Below are positions 1 through 6,967 of a stretch of DNA of 14,805 bases, piece after piece. A program made the translations under genes and the position numbers. Each line of letters starts with the position of its first letter. Within the stretch, counting starts at the first letter, position 1. The notes beneath the pieces are model-generated. The model worked only from the letters and a program-made list of their open reading frames with translations, did not search any database and was not told the DNA's origin. The DNA is from an uncultured Oribacterium sp. GTDB taxonomy: Bacteria; Bacillota; Clostridia; Lachnospirales; Lachnospiraceae. Where the stretch lies: positions 1 through 14,805 of the forward strand of contig CAKQWR010000031.1 in NCBI GenBank assembly GCA_934279105.1. Direction: 5' to 3'.

Positions 1-85
1 CTCCATCGCGGTGACCTTCTATCGTTTTAAGAAAATCGAAGATAAGTACGGAAATCTCGACCATCATCAGAAGGTAGACGACTAA
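1..85 (+). CDS. C-terminal fragment of an unidentified protein
   Basis: An open frame runs in from the left edge (codons begin at base 2) and stops with TAA at 83-85, giving the last 27 residues. They begin with a short hydrophobic run (SIAVTFY) and end in a charged tail rich in K, D and H. That pattern would fit the last membrane segment and cytoplasmic tail of a membrane protein such as a transporter, but the fragment is too short to name. The stop lies only 12 bases before the next start, so the two genes are probably co-transcribed. Its being a coding end is supported by the reading frame and by the ribosome site placed directly after its stop. Confidence 0.55.
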   Translation, partial: SIAVTFYRFKKIEDKYGNLDHHQKVDD

Positions 86-97
86 GGGAGGTTTGCA

Positions 98-1729
98 TTG
101 AATAAGTACAGAGTGATGCTGGTGGATGATGAGGAGGATGTAATTCAGGTCATCATCCATAAGATGGACTGGGAGAAGCTGGGATTTACCGTGCAGGGCT
201 ATGCACATAACGGCCTGGAAGCACTCGAGATGGCGGAAGAAGAACAGCCGGATGTCGTGATGACCGATATCAAGATGCCGTTTATGGACGGACTCGAGCT
301 GAGCCGCCGTCTGAAGGAGCAGTATCCGACCGTAAAGGTCATCATTTTCTCCGGGTTCGACCAGTTTGAATATGCGAAGGAAGCCATCCGTCTGGAAGCC
401 GAGGAGTATATCCTGAAGCCGATCGACGCGGATGAGCTGAGTGCGGTGTTCGAACGCATCCATGCATCGCTCGACCGGGAGTTCGATGAGAAGCAGAACA
501 TCAACATGCTGAAAAATTACTACATGGAGAGTCTGCCGATCCTGCAGGAGAACTTCTGTACGGCACTGATCGAGGGACGTGAACCGGCGGATACGCTGCG
601 TCGCGATATGATGGACTATCAGATCAGCCTCTATGGCCCTTATTTCGCAGTGGTGATTCTACACAACAGTGTTTCGATGGCACCGGAGGGCATCAATCCG
701 CTTTTGATTACCATGTCGGTTCGACGGCTCTGGGAGGAGCACCTCGACCCGAAGTGGAAGGCACGCTTTTTTACTTATCTCGGTGATACGGTGATGATCG
801 TACAGGTCGATCAGCCGTCGGCGCTTACGAAGCTGACCGATGACTGTCAGGTGCTCTGTCGTCTCAGTAAGCATGTATCGAATGCAACGATCACCGCAGG
901 TATCAGTAAAGCGGTGAATAGTGTTCTGAGTCTGCCGGAAGCATATGAGAGTGCCCGTGAAGCGGTTTCGTATCGTGTGATTTATGGCCGCGGGCAGGCC
1001 CTCAATATCCTGGAAGTGGCACCGGAGACCCAGAAGGAAGCGCCTGCCGAAACGTCGATCGAGGACAACGATGACCGCTTTTATCCTGTGTTTAAGGCCA
1101 TCAAGCTGAACACAGCGGAAGAGGTGGAGCATCAGATCGATGTCTTTCTTTCGAAGGAGGCACCGGTGAATCCTTCCATTCAGGAATATCGCTTCTTCGT
1201 GATGGAGCTCGTGACCGAGGGCCATCGCTTTATGAGTGCAAACCATCTTTCGATGGAAGACGTATTCGGAAAAGACGAAGATCTTTTCCAGAAGGTTCAG
1301 CATTTTGATCTGCAGGCGCTGCGCGTATGGATGAAGGAGAGTGCACGAAAGATGCAGACACTTCTTCGGGCGTCGCACAGTGACAGCACACGAAGCTTCG
1401 TGACGAAGGCGGAGGCGTATGTGCATGAGAACTACAGCAATAAGGATCTGAGCGTCGAGAGCATCTGTGATTATCTCGGTATCAGTGCGGCGTACTTTTC
1501 CACGGTCTTCAAACGGGAGACAGGAAAGACCTTTATCAACTACCTGACGGATATCCGCATGGATCGTGCCGTACATATGCTGCTCGATGAAAATGAGAAG
1601 ACCTATGTGATTGCGGAAGCAGTCGGGTACAGTGACCCGAACTATTTCAGCTATGCATTTAAAAAGAAATTCGGCGTGTCACCGTCGAAATATAAGGCAC
1701 AGCAGCGTGCCGGTACCGCGTCGAACTGA
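98..1729 (+). CDS. YesN-like response regulator, REC plus AraC-type DNA-binding domain
   Basis: Cytoplasmic transcription factor of a two-component system, 543 residues. The N-terminal receiver domain (about 1-120) shows the acidic pair D10/D11, the phospho-acceptor D57 in the VMTDIKMP motif, S85 and K107 in LKP. A middle region of about 300 residues has no motif I can name; this layout is usual for the YesN family. The C-terminal 100 residues (about 435-535) form two helix-turn-helix units of AraC type, including GISAAYFSTVFKRETGK and VGYSDPNYFSYAFKKKFG. The start is TTG at 98, chosen because GGGAGG lies at 86-91 and MNKYRVMLVDD is the normal beginning of a receiver domain. The expected partner is the YesM-type kinase that follows, although a strong terminator stands between them. 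Targets are probably sugar-uptake genes; this is inferred from the neighbours. Confidence 0.95.
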   Translation: MNKYRVMLVDDEEDVIQVIIHKMDWEKLGFTVQGYAHNGLEALEMAEEEQPDVVMTDIKMPFMDGLELSRRLKEQYPTVKVIIFSGFDQFEYAKEAIRLEAEEYILKPIDADELSAVFERIHASLDREFDEKQNINMLKNYYMESLPILQENFCTALIEGREPADTLRRDMMDYQISLYGPYFAVVILHNSVSMAPEGINPLLITMSVRRLWEEHLDPKWKARFFTYLGDTVMIVQVDQPSALTKLTDDCQVLCRLSKHVSNATITAGISKAVNSVLSLPEAYESAREAVSYRVIYGRGQALNILEVAPETQKEAPAETSIEDNDDRFYPVFKAIKLNTAEEVEHQIDVFLSKEAPVNPSIQEYRFFVMELVTEGHRFMSANHLSMEDVFGKDEDLFQKVQHFDLQALRVWMKESARKMQTLLRASHSDSTRSFVTKAEAYVHENYSNKDLSVESICDYLGISAAYFSTVFKRETGKTFINYLTDIRMDRAVHMLLDENEKTYVIAEAVGYSDPNYFSYAFKKKFGVSPSKYKAQQRAGTASN

Positions 1730-1751
1730 AAGACGATGGCTTAGGGAGATG

Positions 1752-1800
1752 GAGAGACGTGTATGCAGACCTGCGGTCTGCAGGCGTCTCTTCGTTTTTT
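1752..1800 (+). terminator. Rho-independent terminator between response regulator and kinase
   Basis: GAGAGACG (1752-1759) pairs with CGTCTCTT (1785-1792, last pair G-U). Inside it TGCAGACC (1764-1771) pairs with GGTCTGCA (1775-1782) around a 3-base loop. A run of six T follows at 1795-1800. This is a long, strong stem with a U tail, so transcription from upstream should largely end here and the kinase gene needs read-through or its own promoter. Confidence 0.85.
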
Positions 1801-1946
1801 ATAGAGTACGGACGATCGGCACAGCCGATGAAAGACCTTTCGATATTCGCACGTTTCGTCACAGCGTACGGACCATAGAGAAATGACACAGCGCGTAAGA
1901 GAGAACGTATTTTCGCTGGAGCGCGCGACACTTACAGGAGGGTGTA

Positions 1947-3878
1947 GTGGACAACAATCATCCGATGGATACGAAAAATGGAGGAAAACAGGGGCGGAAC
2001 CTGTTGCCGCATACGATTCAGGGAACGATTCTGATGGCCTTTACCATCATTTCCTTCGTACTGCTCATGATTCTCGGTACGGTGCTGTACCAGCTGTTTG
2101 CGCGTCGTATGCGGACGAGTTCTATGGAATCCACCGAGCAGATCGTGCAGCAGTCCGTCGTCAATCTCGAGGATTATCTCGCAAACATGCGCCGTATCTC
2201 CGATGCGGTTTATTACAATGTCATCAAAAACGCTGATCTCAGTACAGACAGCATCGACCGGGAGATGGATCTGATTTATGAGGCTCATCTCGAGAATCTC
2301 GTCAGTATGGCACTGTTTACAGCGGATGGTCGTCTCATTTCGGCATCTCCGATTGCGACGACGAAGGAGAACCTCGATGTAACGACGCAGAGCTGGTTTA
2401 CGGAAGCGCTTCGGAAAACCGATAATCTGCATTTCTCCACCCCACATGTCGAAAATCTGTTTCTGGATCCGGCGTATCGCTATCGTTGGGTCATTTCGCT
2501 GAGCCGTGCGGTGGAAATCTATGAAAATGGTATGCCGACCATGGGTGTCCTTCTCGTCGATATGAACTACTCCACCATCGATCGTATGATGGAGCGTATC
2601 AATCAGGATTCGAGCGGGCAGTACATTTATCTGACCGATTCGAGTGGCAGCCTCATCTACCACCCGAAGCTGATGCAGATCAATTATGGTATCCTGACGG
2701 AAAATAACATCCGTGAAGCACATTATAAGGATGGACAGCATCAGGAGAGCTACCTCGGTGCACGGCGGCAGGTGATGGTGAATTCGGTGTCCTATACGGG
2801 CTGGAAAATGATCGCAGTGGTTCCGGCGAGTGCGTATGGTGTGGATGCCGAGAGCCTTCGTTTCGTAGTCATCCTGCTTGTGTCTATCTCACTCCTCGTC
2901 ATGATTTCCGTGAACCAGATCGTATCGAGACAGATTTCTCTTCCGTTAAATCGTCTGAACCGATCCATCAAGCGGATGGAGGACGGCGATGTCGTGCCGG
3001 AGGATATTTACGTAGGCGGTTCGGAAGAAGTGGAGCATCTCGGACGAACACTTCGAAGCTCGATGCGTCGGATCAATCAGCTGATGGAAGATATCGTCAT
3101 CGAGCAGGAGGAGAAGAGAAAATCAGAGATGGATGCACTGCAGTCCCAGATCAATCCGCATTTCCTTTATAACACGCTGGATTCCATCGTGTGGATGATC
3201 GAGGGCGAACATAATAAGGATGCGGTCTTTATGGTGACGCAGCTCGCGAGTCTGTTCCGAATCAGCTTGAGCCGTGGAAAAAATATCATTCCGCTTGCGC
3301 AGGAGCTGAAGCATGCGGAAAACTATATGAACATTCAGAAGGTGCGGTATAAGAATAATTTCTCTGTGGTGTTTGATATCGATGAAAAAATCAAGAATTA
3401 TCTGAGCGTGAAGCTGATCATCCAGCCGATCCTCGAGAATGCTATCTATTATGGCGTCGGGGATATGGATCCGGATGATGAGGGTGAGATCCGCATCCGT
3501 GGCTGGTTGATCCCGGATTCGGACGCAGATCCGGAACATCCGATTTCCGTCGGTGACATTTATATCGCGGTCATCGATAACGGGTACGGCATGCCGCCGG
3601 AGGTCTGTGAGAACCTTCTGAAGGATGATGAGGAAGCCCGAAAGCGGGTACCGAAGCATGGATCCGGCGTCGGCCTCGTCAATGTACATAATCGAATCCG
3701 GCTTCGCTTCGGACCGCAATATGGATTAACGGCTGCCTCGGAACCGGATGAAGGAACGACGATCACCATCCATCTGCCGGCGATTCCGGATACAGAGGAA
3801 AATCAGAAAATGCTGGAGCGTGGTCAGTATACGGCGCGTTCTGTAAGCGGACAGGAAGGAGGAAAACGGAATGCATGA
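1947..3878 (+). CDS. YesM-like sensor histidine kinase
   Basis: Membrane sensor kinase of 643 residues. A short cytoplasmic N-terminus leads to a first membrane segment (about 27-50), an extracellular sensing region (about 52-305, probably a Cache-type fold; it contains the sequence QSWFTEAL), a second membrane segment (306-327), a HAMP linker (about 328-380) and the kinase core. H405 lies in QINPHFLYNTLDS, the phospho-acceptor box of the His_kinase (LytS/YesM) family. ATP-binding motifs follow: N box LENAIYY (496-502), G1 DNGYG (544-548) and G2 GSGVGL (572-577). The GTG start at 1947 is supported by AGGAGG at 1937-1942. The stop overlaps the next gene by 8 bases, which suggests translational coupling with the anchored binding protein, its likely sensing partner. 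No convincing promoter was seen in 1801-1936. The ligand is unknown; a sugar is inferred from context. Confidence 0.95.
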   Translation: MDNNHPMDTKNGGKQGRNLLPHTIQGTILMAFTIISFVLLMILGTVLYQLFARRMRTSSMESTEQIVQQSVVNLEDYLANMRRISDAVYYNVIKNADLSTDSIDREMDLIYEAHLENLVSMALFTADGRLISASPIATTKENLDVTTQSWFTEALRKTDNLHFSTPHVENLFLDPAYRYRWVISLSRAVEIYENGMPTMGVLLVDMNYSTIDRMMERINQDSSGQYIYLTDSSGSLIYHPKLMQINYGILTENNIREAHYKDGQHQESYLGARRQVMVNSVSYTGWKMIAVVPASAYGVDAESLRFVVILLVSISLLVMISVNQIVSRQISLPLNRLNRSIKRMEDGDVVPEDIYVGGSEEVEHLGRTLRSSMRRINQLMEDIVIEQEEKRKSEMDALQSQINPHFLYNTLDSIVWMIEGEHNKDAVFMVTQLASLFRISLSRGKNIIPLAQELKHAENYMNIQKVRYKNNFSVVFDIDEKIKNYLSVKLIIQPILENAIYYGVGDMDPDDEGEIRIRGWLIPDSDADPEHPISVGDIYIAVIDNGYGMPPEVCENLLKDDEEARKRVPKHGSGVGLVNVHNRIRLRFGPQYGLTAASEPDEGTTITIHLPAIPDTEENQKMLERGQYTARSVSGQEGGKRNA

Positions 3879-4848
3879 GGATCGAAGTTTCTTATGGCCG
3901 ATCATCACGGCCCTCGGTATCACGATTTTGTTCTGTGCCGTGATGCTGGTACGGGGGACCGGAGAAAAGCGCTATCATGTTTCGGTAATCGTGAGCAATT
4001 CCTCCTCGGATCGCTGGGTGCCGCTGAAGGCGGGGCTTCGCCAGGCAGCGAAGGACAACAACATTGACCTGAGCTACGTGTATACCGACTATCTCGATGA
4101 TATTTATACGCAGACCGCGCTCATCAATCAGGAGATTTCAGAGGGGGCGGATGGCATCATCACGGATTTTTGCCTCAGTATGGGAACCGCAGAAATCGTT
4201 CGAAACATCATCTCGAGAGTGCCGATGGAATTTATCATCACAAATGTGGATGCAGATGCCGATATCTCCGGTAACTATGCGACCGTGATGACGGATAACG
4301 AAGAGGTCGGTCGGGCCATCGGAAATGAGCTGGTGATTCACTATGGAGAGAAGCTGAAGGGGATGAGAATCGGGATCGTCGCCGGCAATCAGCAGCAGTA
4401 TGCGATGCAGGACCGGCTTCGCGGATTTATGGATGCCGTGGGTGCACAGGCACCGGACATCGTGTGGACGGTAGAAGAGAGCCGTTTTCTGGAGCAGGAT
4501 ATCCGTCGTGCGATGGAACGCGTGCCGGCGGAGGTCATCGTCGGCCTCGATAACACGAGTCTCGAAGCGTCGGTAGACTATGTCGCTGCATCCGGCGACG
4601 AGCATCTGTCACTGTATGGTGCCGGCTGCAGTGAGAAGCTGGCGTACTATATCGACAATGGCACCATCACCTCGATGATTCTGCCGAATGAATTCAGTAT
4701 GGGCTATCAGAGTCTGACAGACCTTTCAGCGAAGCTTCGAAATCGTATGCTGGAGCTGGAGGACCGGGAGCAGGGCTTCAATGTGGTCCATCAGGATAAT
4801 CTGTTCCGGGATGAAAATCAGCGCATCCTGTTCCCAATCGTGCAGTAA
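3871..4848 (+). CDS. Membrane-anchored periplasmic-binding-protein homologue, probable sugar co-sensor
   Basis: 325 residues. The N-terminus has one hydrophobic segment (about residues 8-28) with no lipobox and no evident cleavage site, so it should stay anchored to the membrane with the rest outside. The remainder reads as a type 1 periplasmic-binding fold of the ribose/xylose class: HVSVIVSNSSSDRWVPLKAGLRQAA at the start of the domain (about 37), GADGIIT (about 92), a VDADAD region near 128, and RIGIVAGNQQQYAMQDRLRGFMDA (about 167). Sequence is diverged in the second lobe. The ATG is preceded by AAGGAGG at 3856-3862 and overlaps the kinase stop. In clostridial three-component sensors such as XylFII-LytS-YesN of Clostridium beijerinckii, a protein of this kind binds the sugar and modulates the kinase. 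The same role is inferred here; the exact sugar is unknown. Confidence 0.85.
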   Translation: MHEDRSFLWPIITALGITILFCAVMLVRGTGEKRYHVSVIVSNSSSDRWVPLKAGLRQAAKDNNIDLSYVYTDYLDDIYTQTALINQEISEGADGIITDFCLSMGTAEIVRNIISRVPMEFIITNVDADADISGNYATVMTDNEEVGRAIGNELVIHYGEKLKGMRIGIVAGNQQQYAMQDRLRGFMDAVGAQAPDIVWTVEESRFLEQDIRRAMERVPAEVIVGLDNTSLEASVDYVAASGDEHLSLYGAGCSEKLAYYIDNGTITSMILPNEFSMGYQSLTDLSAKLRNRMLELEDREQGFNVVHQDNLFRDENQRILFPIVQ

Positions 4849-4981
4849 TCGCGGAACACGCATAAGACTGGGCGTCAGGAACATGCGTAGGGACGGATGA
4901 AAATCGAAACATATGGGTGCGCTTCCGAAGTGCTGAAAGGGAAGCGAAAAAGAAATCGGAAAAGAAATCGGGGAAAATCGT

Positions 4982-6025
4982 ATGAAGAGAAGAACACAGG
5001 AAATCTCGTGGATATGTGGCGGGCTGATCACGATGCTGCTGCTTGGTGGATGTGGACGCGTGCAGAAGGAGCCGACGCGAAAGACCGATGGAAAAATCAA
5101 AATCGGGGTGTCGGTCTATGACCAGTACGATGCATTCGTGGCGGAGCTGATGCAGGATCTGAACAAACAGGTTCTGACGGCAAAGTCTGACGAAAAACAG
5201 GATATCGTGCTCGAAGTGTATAATGCCGCACAGAGCCAGTCGAAGCAGAACGAACAGGTGCATGAACTGATTAATTCGGATTTTGACGTCATCTGTGTGA
5301 ATCTCGTGGACCGCACGGCACCGACCGAAGTCATCAACGCCGCCCGGAATGCCGATATTCCGATTATTTTCTTCAATCGGGAACTGGTGGAGGAGGATCT
5401 GCTTCGCTGGGATAAGCTCTTCTATGTGGGGGCCAATGCCTTCGAATCCGGAAAGATGCAGGGCGAGCTGGCCGTGGACGAAATAGAGAAAGGCACCGTC
5501 GACCGGAATGGGGACGGAACGATTCAGTACATCGTGCTCGAAGGCGAGGCTGGGCATCAGGATGCCATCGCCCGTTCCGAAAGCAGTGTCAACCGCATGA
5601 TCGAGCTCGGCGTGAAGCTGGATCGTCTGGATTATGCCATCGCAAACTGGAACCGTGCACAGGCGAAGACCCAGATGGATAAGTTTATCAAACAGCATGG
5701 AGATGCTATCGAACTCGTGCTTGCAAACAACGATGAGATGGCACTCGGGGCAATCGATGCCTTCGAGGGGAGCACCATCGAACGGGAGAACTGGCCATGT
5801 ATTTTCGGTATCGACGGGACCGAAGCAGGACTTGCTGCAGTTCGTGAGGGCAAGATGGTGGCCACGATCTACAACGACGCCGAAGGCCAGGCAGAGGCCA
5901 TTTTTCAGCTGGCGCACCACCTGGCCCTCGAGGAGCCCCTGCAGGAGTTGCATCTTACAGGTGACAAATATATACGTTTACCGTATCAGAAGGTGACACG
6001 GGAAAATGTTGTCGAATTTCATTAA
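4982..6025 (+). CDS. mglB: MglB-like galactose/glucose-binding lipoprotein
   Basis: Extracellular substrate-binding lipoprotein of 347 residues. A signal peptide ends in the lipobox LGGC with the lipidated Cys at 24. The mature part aligns by eye throughout with E. coli MglB. Residues matching the sugar-contact set of MglB are visible: D50 (VYDQYD), N107 (NLVD), D194 and R198 (GHQDAIAR), W223 (ANWNRAQAK), N249/N250 (ANND), D278 (GIDGTEAG) and N298 (YNDAEGQ). The calcium-loop equivalent is DRNGDGTIQ (174-182). D-galactose or D-glucose binding is therefore expected. The usual ATPase (mglA) and permease (mglC) do not follow; a terminator does. It may feed a transporter encoded elsewhere, or serve the adjacent sensor. 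The ribosome site is weak (GGGG at 4970-4973); the start is chosen because it gives a complete signal peptide. Confidence 0.93.
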   Translation: MKRRTQEISWICGGLITMLLLGGCGRVQKEPTRKTDGKIKIGVSVYDQYDAFVAELMQDLNKQVLTAKSDEKQDIVLEVYNAAQSQSKQNEQVHELINSDFDVICVNLVDRTAPTEVINAARNADIPIIFFNRELVEEDLLRWDKLFYVGANAFESGKMQGELAVDEIEKGTVDRNGDGTIQYIVLEGEAGHQDAIARSESSVNRMIELGVKLDRLDYAIANWNRAQAKTQMDKFIKQHGDAIELVLANNDEMALGAIDAFEGSTIERENWPCIFGIDGTEAGLAAVREGKMVATIYNDAEGQAEAIFQLAHHLALEEPLQELHLTGDKYIRLPYQKVTRENVVEFH

Positions 6026-6084
6026 ACGCCATCGCCTGCGACAAGTATGCCACGGAGGCAGAACTTTACAGGCGTTCGAAAAAG

Positions 6085-6134
6085 AAGAGACGATACCTGC
6101 GCGAAAGGCGCTGTGATGGCATCGTCTCTTTTAT
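6085..6134. terminator. Bidirectional terminator between convergent genes
   Basis: AAGAGACGAT (6085-6094) pairs perfectly with ATCGTCTCTT (6121-6130), with an inner GCGC/GCGC stem (6099-6102 with 6108-6111). On the + strand it ends in TTTT. On the minus strand it is followed by CTTCTTTTTC, so it can serve both the MglB-like gene and the minus-strand gene that ends at 6140. Confidence 0.8.
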
Positions 6135-6139
6135 CGTCA

Positions 6140-6766
6140 TTATATTTTTTCACCACTCACTTCTTCCCAGTAGCGTTCCCCCTGATCCACCATGGAGATA
6201 TAGGTTTCCTTCATGATGCGGCGGAAGATGCTGAGCTCCTCGCGGAGACCGAAGCGTGCCGGTATAAGTCCGGTGACCTCGTTGATTTCAGACGCAATCT
6301 TCTTCCCGAGTCGTTCATCGCCGAGACGGAATAAACCAAATGCCGTCGAGTCGTAAGTGCGATCACCGGCACAGGTCTCGATCCAGAGCTTCGCGAACTG
6401 CCGCCACTCTTCGAGAAGCAGTGGATCGGCCTCTTCGTCGAGTACACAGAGCGTGGTGAAGTGCTTCCGGATATCGCGCTCCCGCTTCTTTCGATTCAGG
6501 AAATTCGTGCCGAGGCGGCCATCGATGAGAAGCTCCATCCAGGCGGCCACGAAATTATCCTTTCGCTTCGCACCCGTCCGTTCATTCGCAGGGTAGCGCT
6601 TCCGAAGAATCTCGAGACGGCGACGATCTCCCGGATCCCCTGCATTGGCATCGATCATCTCTGTAAGAAGCTTCTCACGCTCATCGATGTCTTTGATTTC
6701 ATAATAGTGCGCCGGCCAGTCCTCTCGATAGTCGATCGTCGGCGCTTTTTCTTTATTTAAAAGCAT
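6140..6766 (-). CDS. Uncharacterised soluble protein, possibly DUF6553-like
   Basis: A 208-residue, highly charged protein with no membrane segment, signal peptide or cysteine-rich motif. It appears mainly helical, with many E, R and K residues and a W-rich patch (AAWMELL, EEWRQFAKLWIE). Overall it recalls small Firmicute proteins catalogued as DUF6553, but I place it there only tentatively and no function is known to me. The start is supported by AAAGGA about 9 bases upstream and by an extended -10 promoter further up. It is transcribed alone: it converges on the MglB-like gene at a shared terminator and diverges from the BCCT transporter. A domain search would decide the family. Confidence 0.75.
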   Translation of the reverse strand: MLLNKEKAPTIDYREDWPAHYYEIKDIDEREKLLTEMIDANAGDPGDRRRLEILRKRYPANERTGAKRKDNFVAAWMELLIDGRLGTNFLNRKKRERDIRKHFTTLCVLDEEADPLLLEEWRQFAKLWIETCAGDRTYDSTAFGLFRLGDERLGKKIASEINEVTGLIPARFGLREELSIFRRIMKETYISMVDQGERYWEEVSGEKI

Positions 6767-6797
6767 GGTCGTGCGGTCCTTTCATCGGAATGCCTCT

Positions 6798-6826
6798 ATT
6801 TTAGCATGATTCAGCAGGCTTGGCAC
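6798..6826 (-). promoter_or_regulatory. Promoter of the minus-strand hypothetical gene
   Basis: Read on the minus strand: GTGCCA (4 of 6 to the -35 consensus, + coordinates 6821-6826), a 17-base spacer, then TAAAAT (6798-6803) preceded by TGC, an extended -10. It lies about 30 bases before the start codon. Confidence 0.6.
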
Positions 6827-6859
6827 GTAGTGGATGGGCTTTATGCGTATTCTACATTG

Positions 6860-6872
6860 GAAGGTGACCTTC
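6860..6872. promoter_or_regulatory. 13-bp palindrome between divergent promoters
   Basis: GAAGGT-G-ACCTTC is a perfect odd palindrome lying between the minus-strand promoter (6798-6826) and the BCCT promoter (6911-6939). This is a sensible position for an operator, but the binding protein is unknown. Confidence 0.35.
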
Positions 6873-6910
6873 ACTCATCGCTCATGCAGGTAGGACGATA
6901 TAAAAATAAC

Positions 6911-6939
6911 TTGACGCAGTGACCCGCCGGTGCTATATT
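6911..6939 (+). promoter_or_regulatory. Strong promoter of the BCCT transporter gene
   Basis: TTGACG (6911-6916), a spacer of 17, then TATATT (6934-6939) preceded by TGC, an extended -10. This is near-consensus for the housekeeping sigma factor. A dyad ATTGTT-CAA-AACAAT (6937-6951) begins inside the -10 and covers the expected transcription start, so a repressor could sit there. Confidence 0.8.
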
Positions 6940-6967
6940 GTTCAAAACAATTTGTTAACAGGAGAAA

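Noticed and set aside
659..1576. Long minus-strand open frame (305 codons) opposite the response regulator
   Set aside because: It lies wholly inside a well-supported gene, has no ribosome site, and its composition (many R, H, C) is typical of an antisense shadow.
1801..1936. A promoter for the kinase gene in this gap
   Set aside because: No -35/-10 pair with acceptable match and spacing was found; a short CATCGGC-like dyad near 1815-1829 was not convincing.
4858..4888. ACGCAT/ATGCGT inverted repeat after the anchored binding-protein gene
   Set aside because: Only 6 bp with a 19-base loop and no T tail; too weak to call a terminator.
4949..4980. Short purine-rich direct repeats (AAGAAATCGG twice) before the MglB-like gene
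   Set aside because: Low-complexity purine sequence near a ribosome site; no period or symmetry beyond chance.
4778..5953. Minus-strand open frame of 391 codons opposite the MglB-like gene
   Set aside because: The + strand has a clear lipoprotein with conserved binding residues, and the antisense translation shows no family resemblance.
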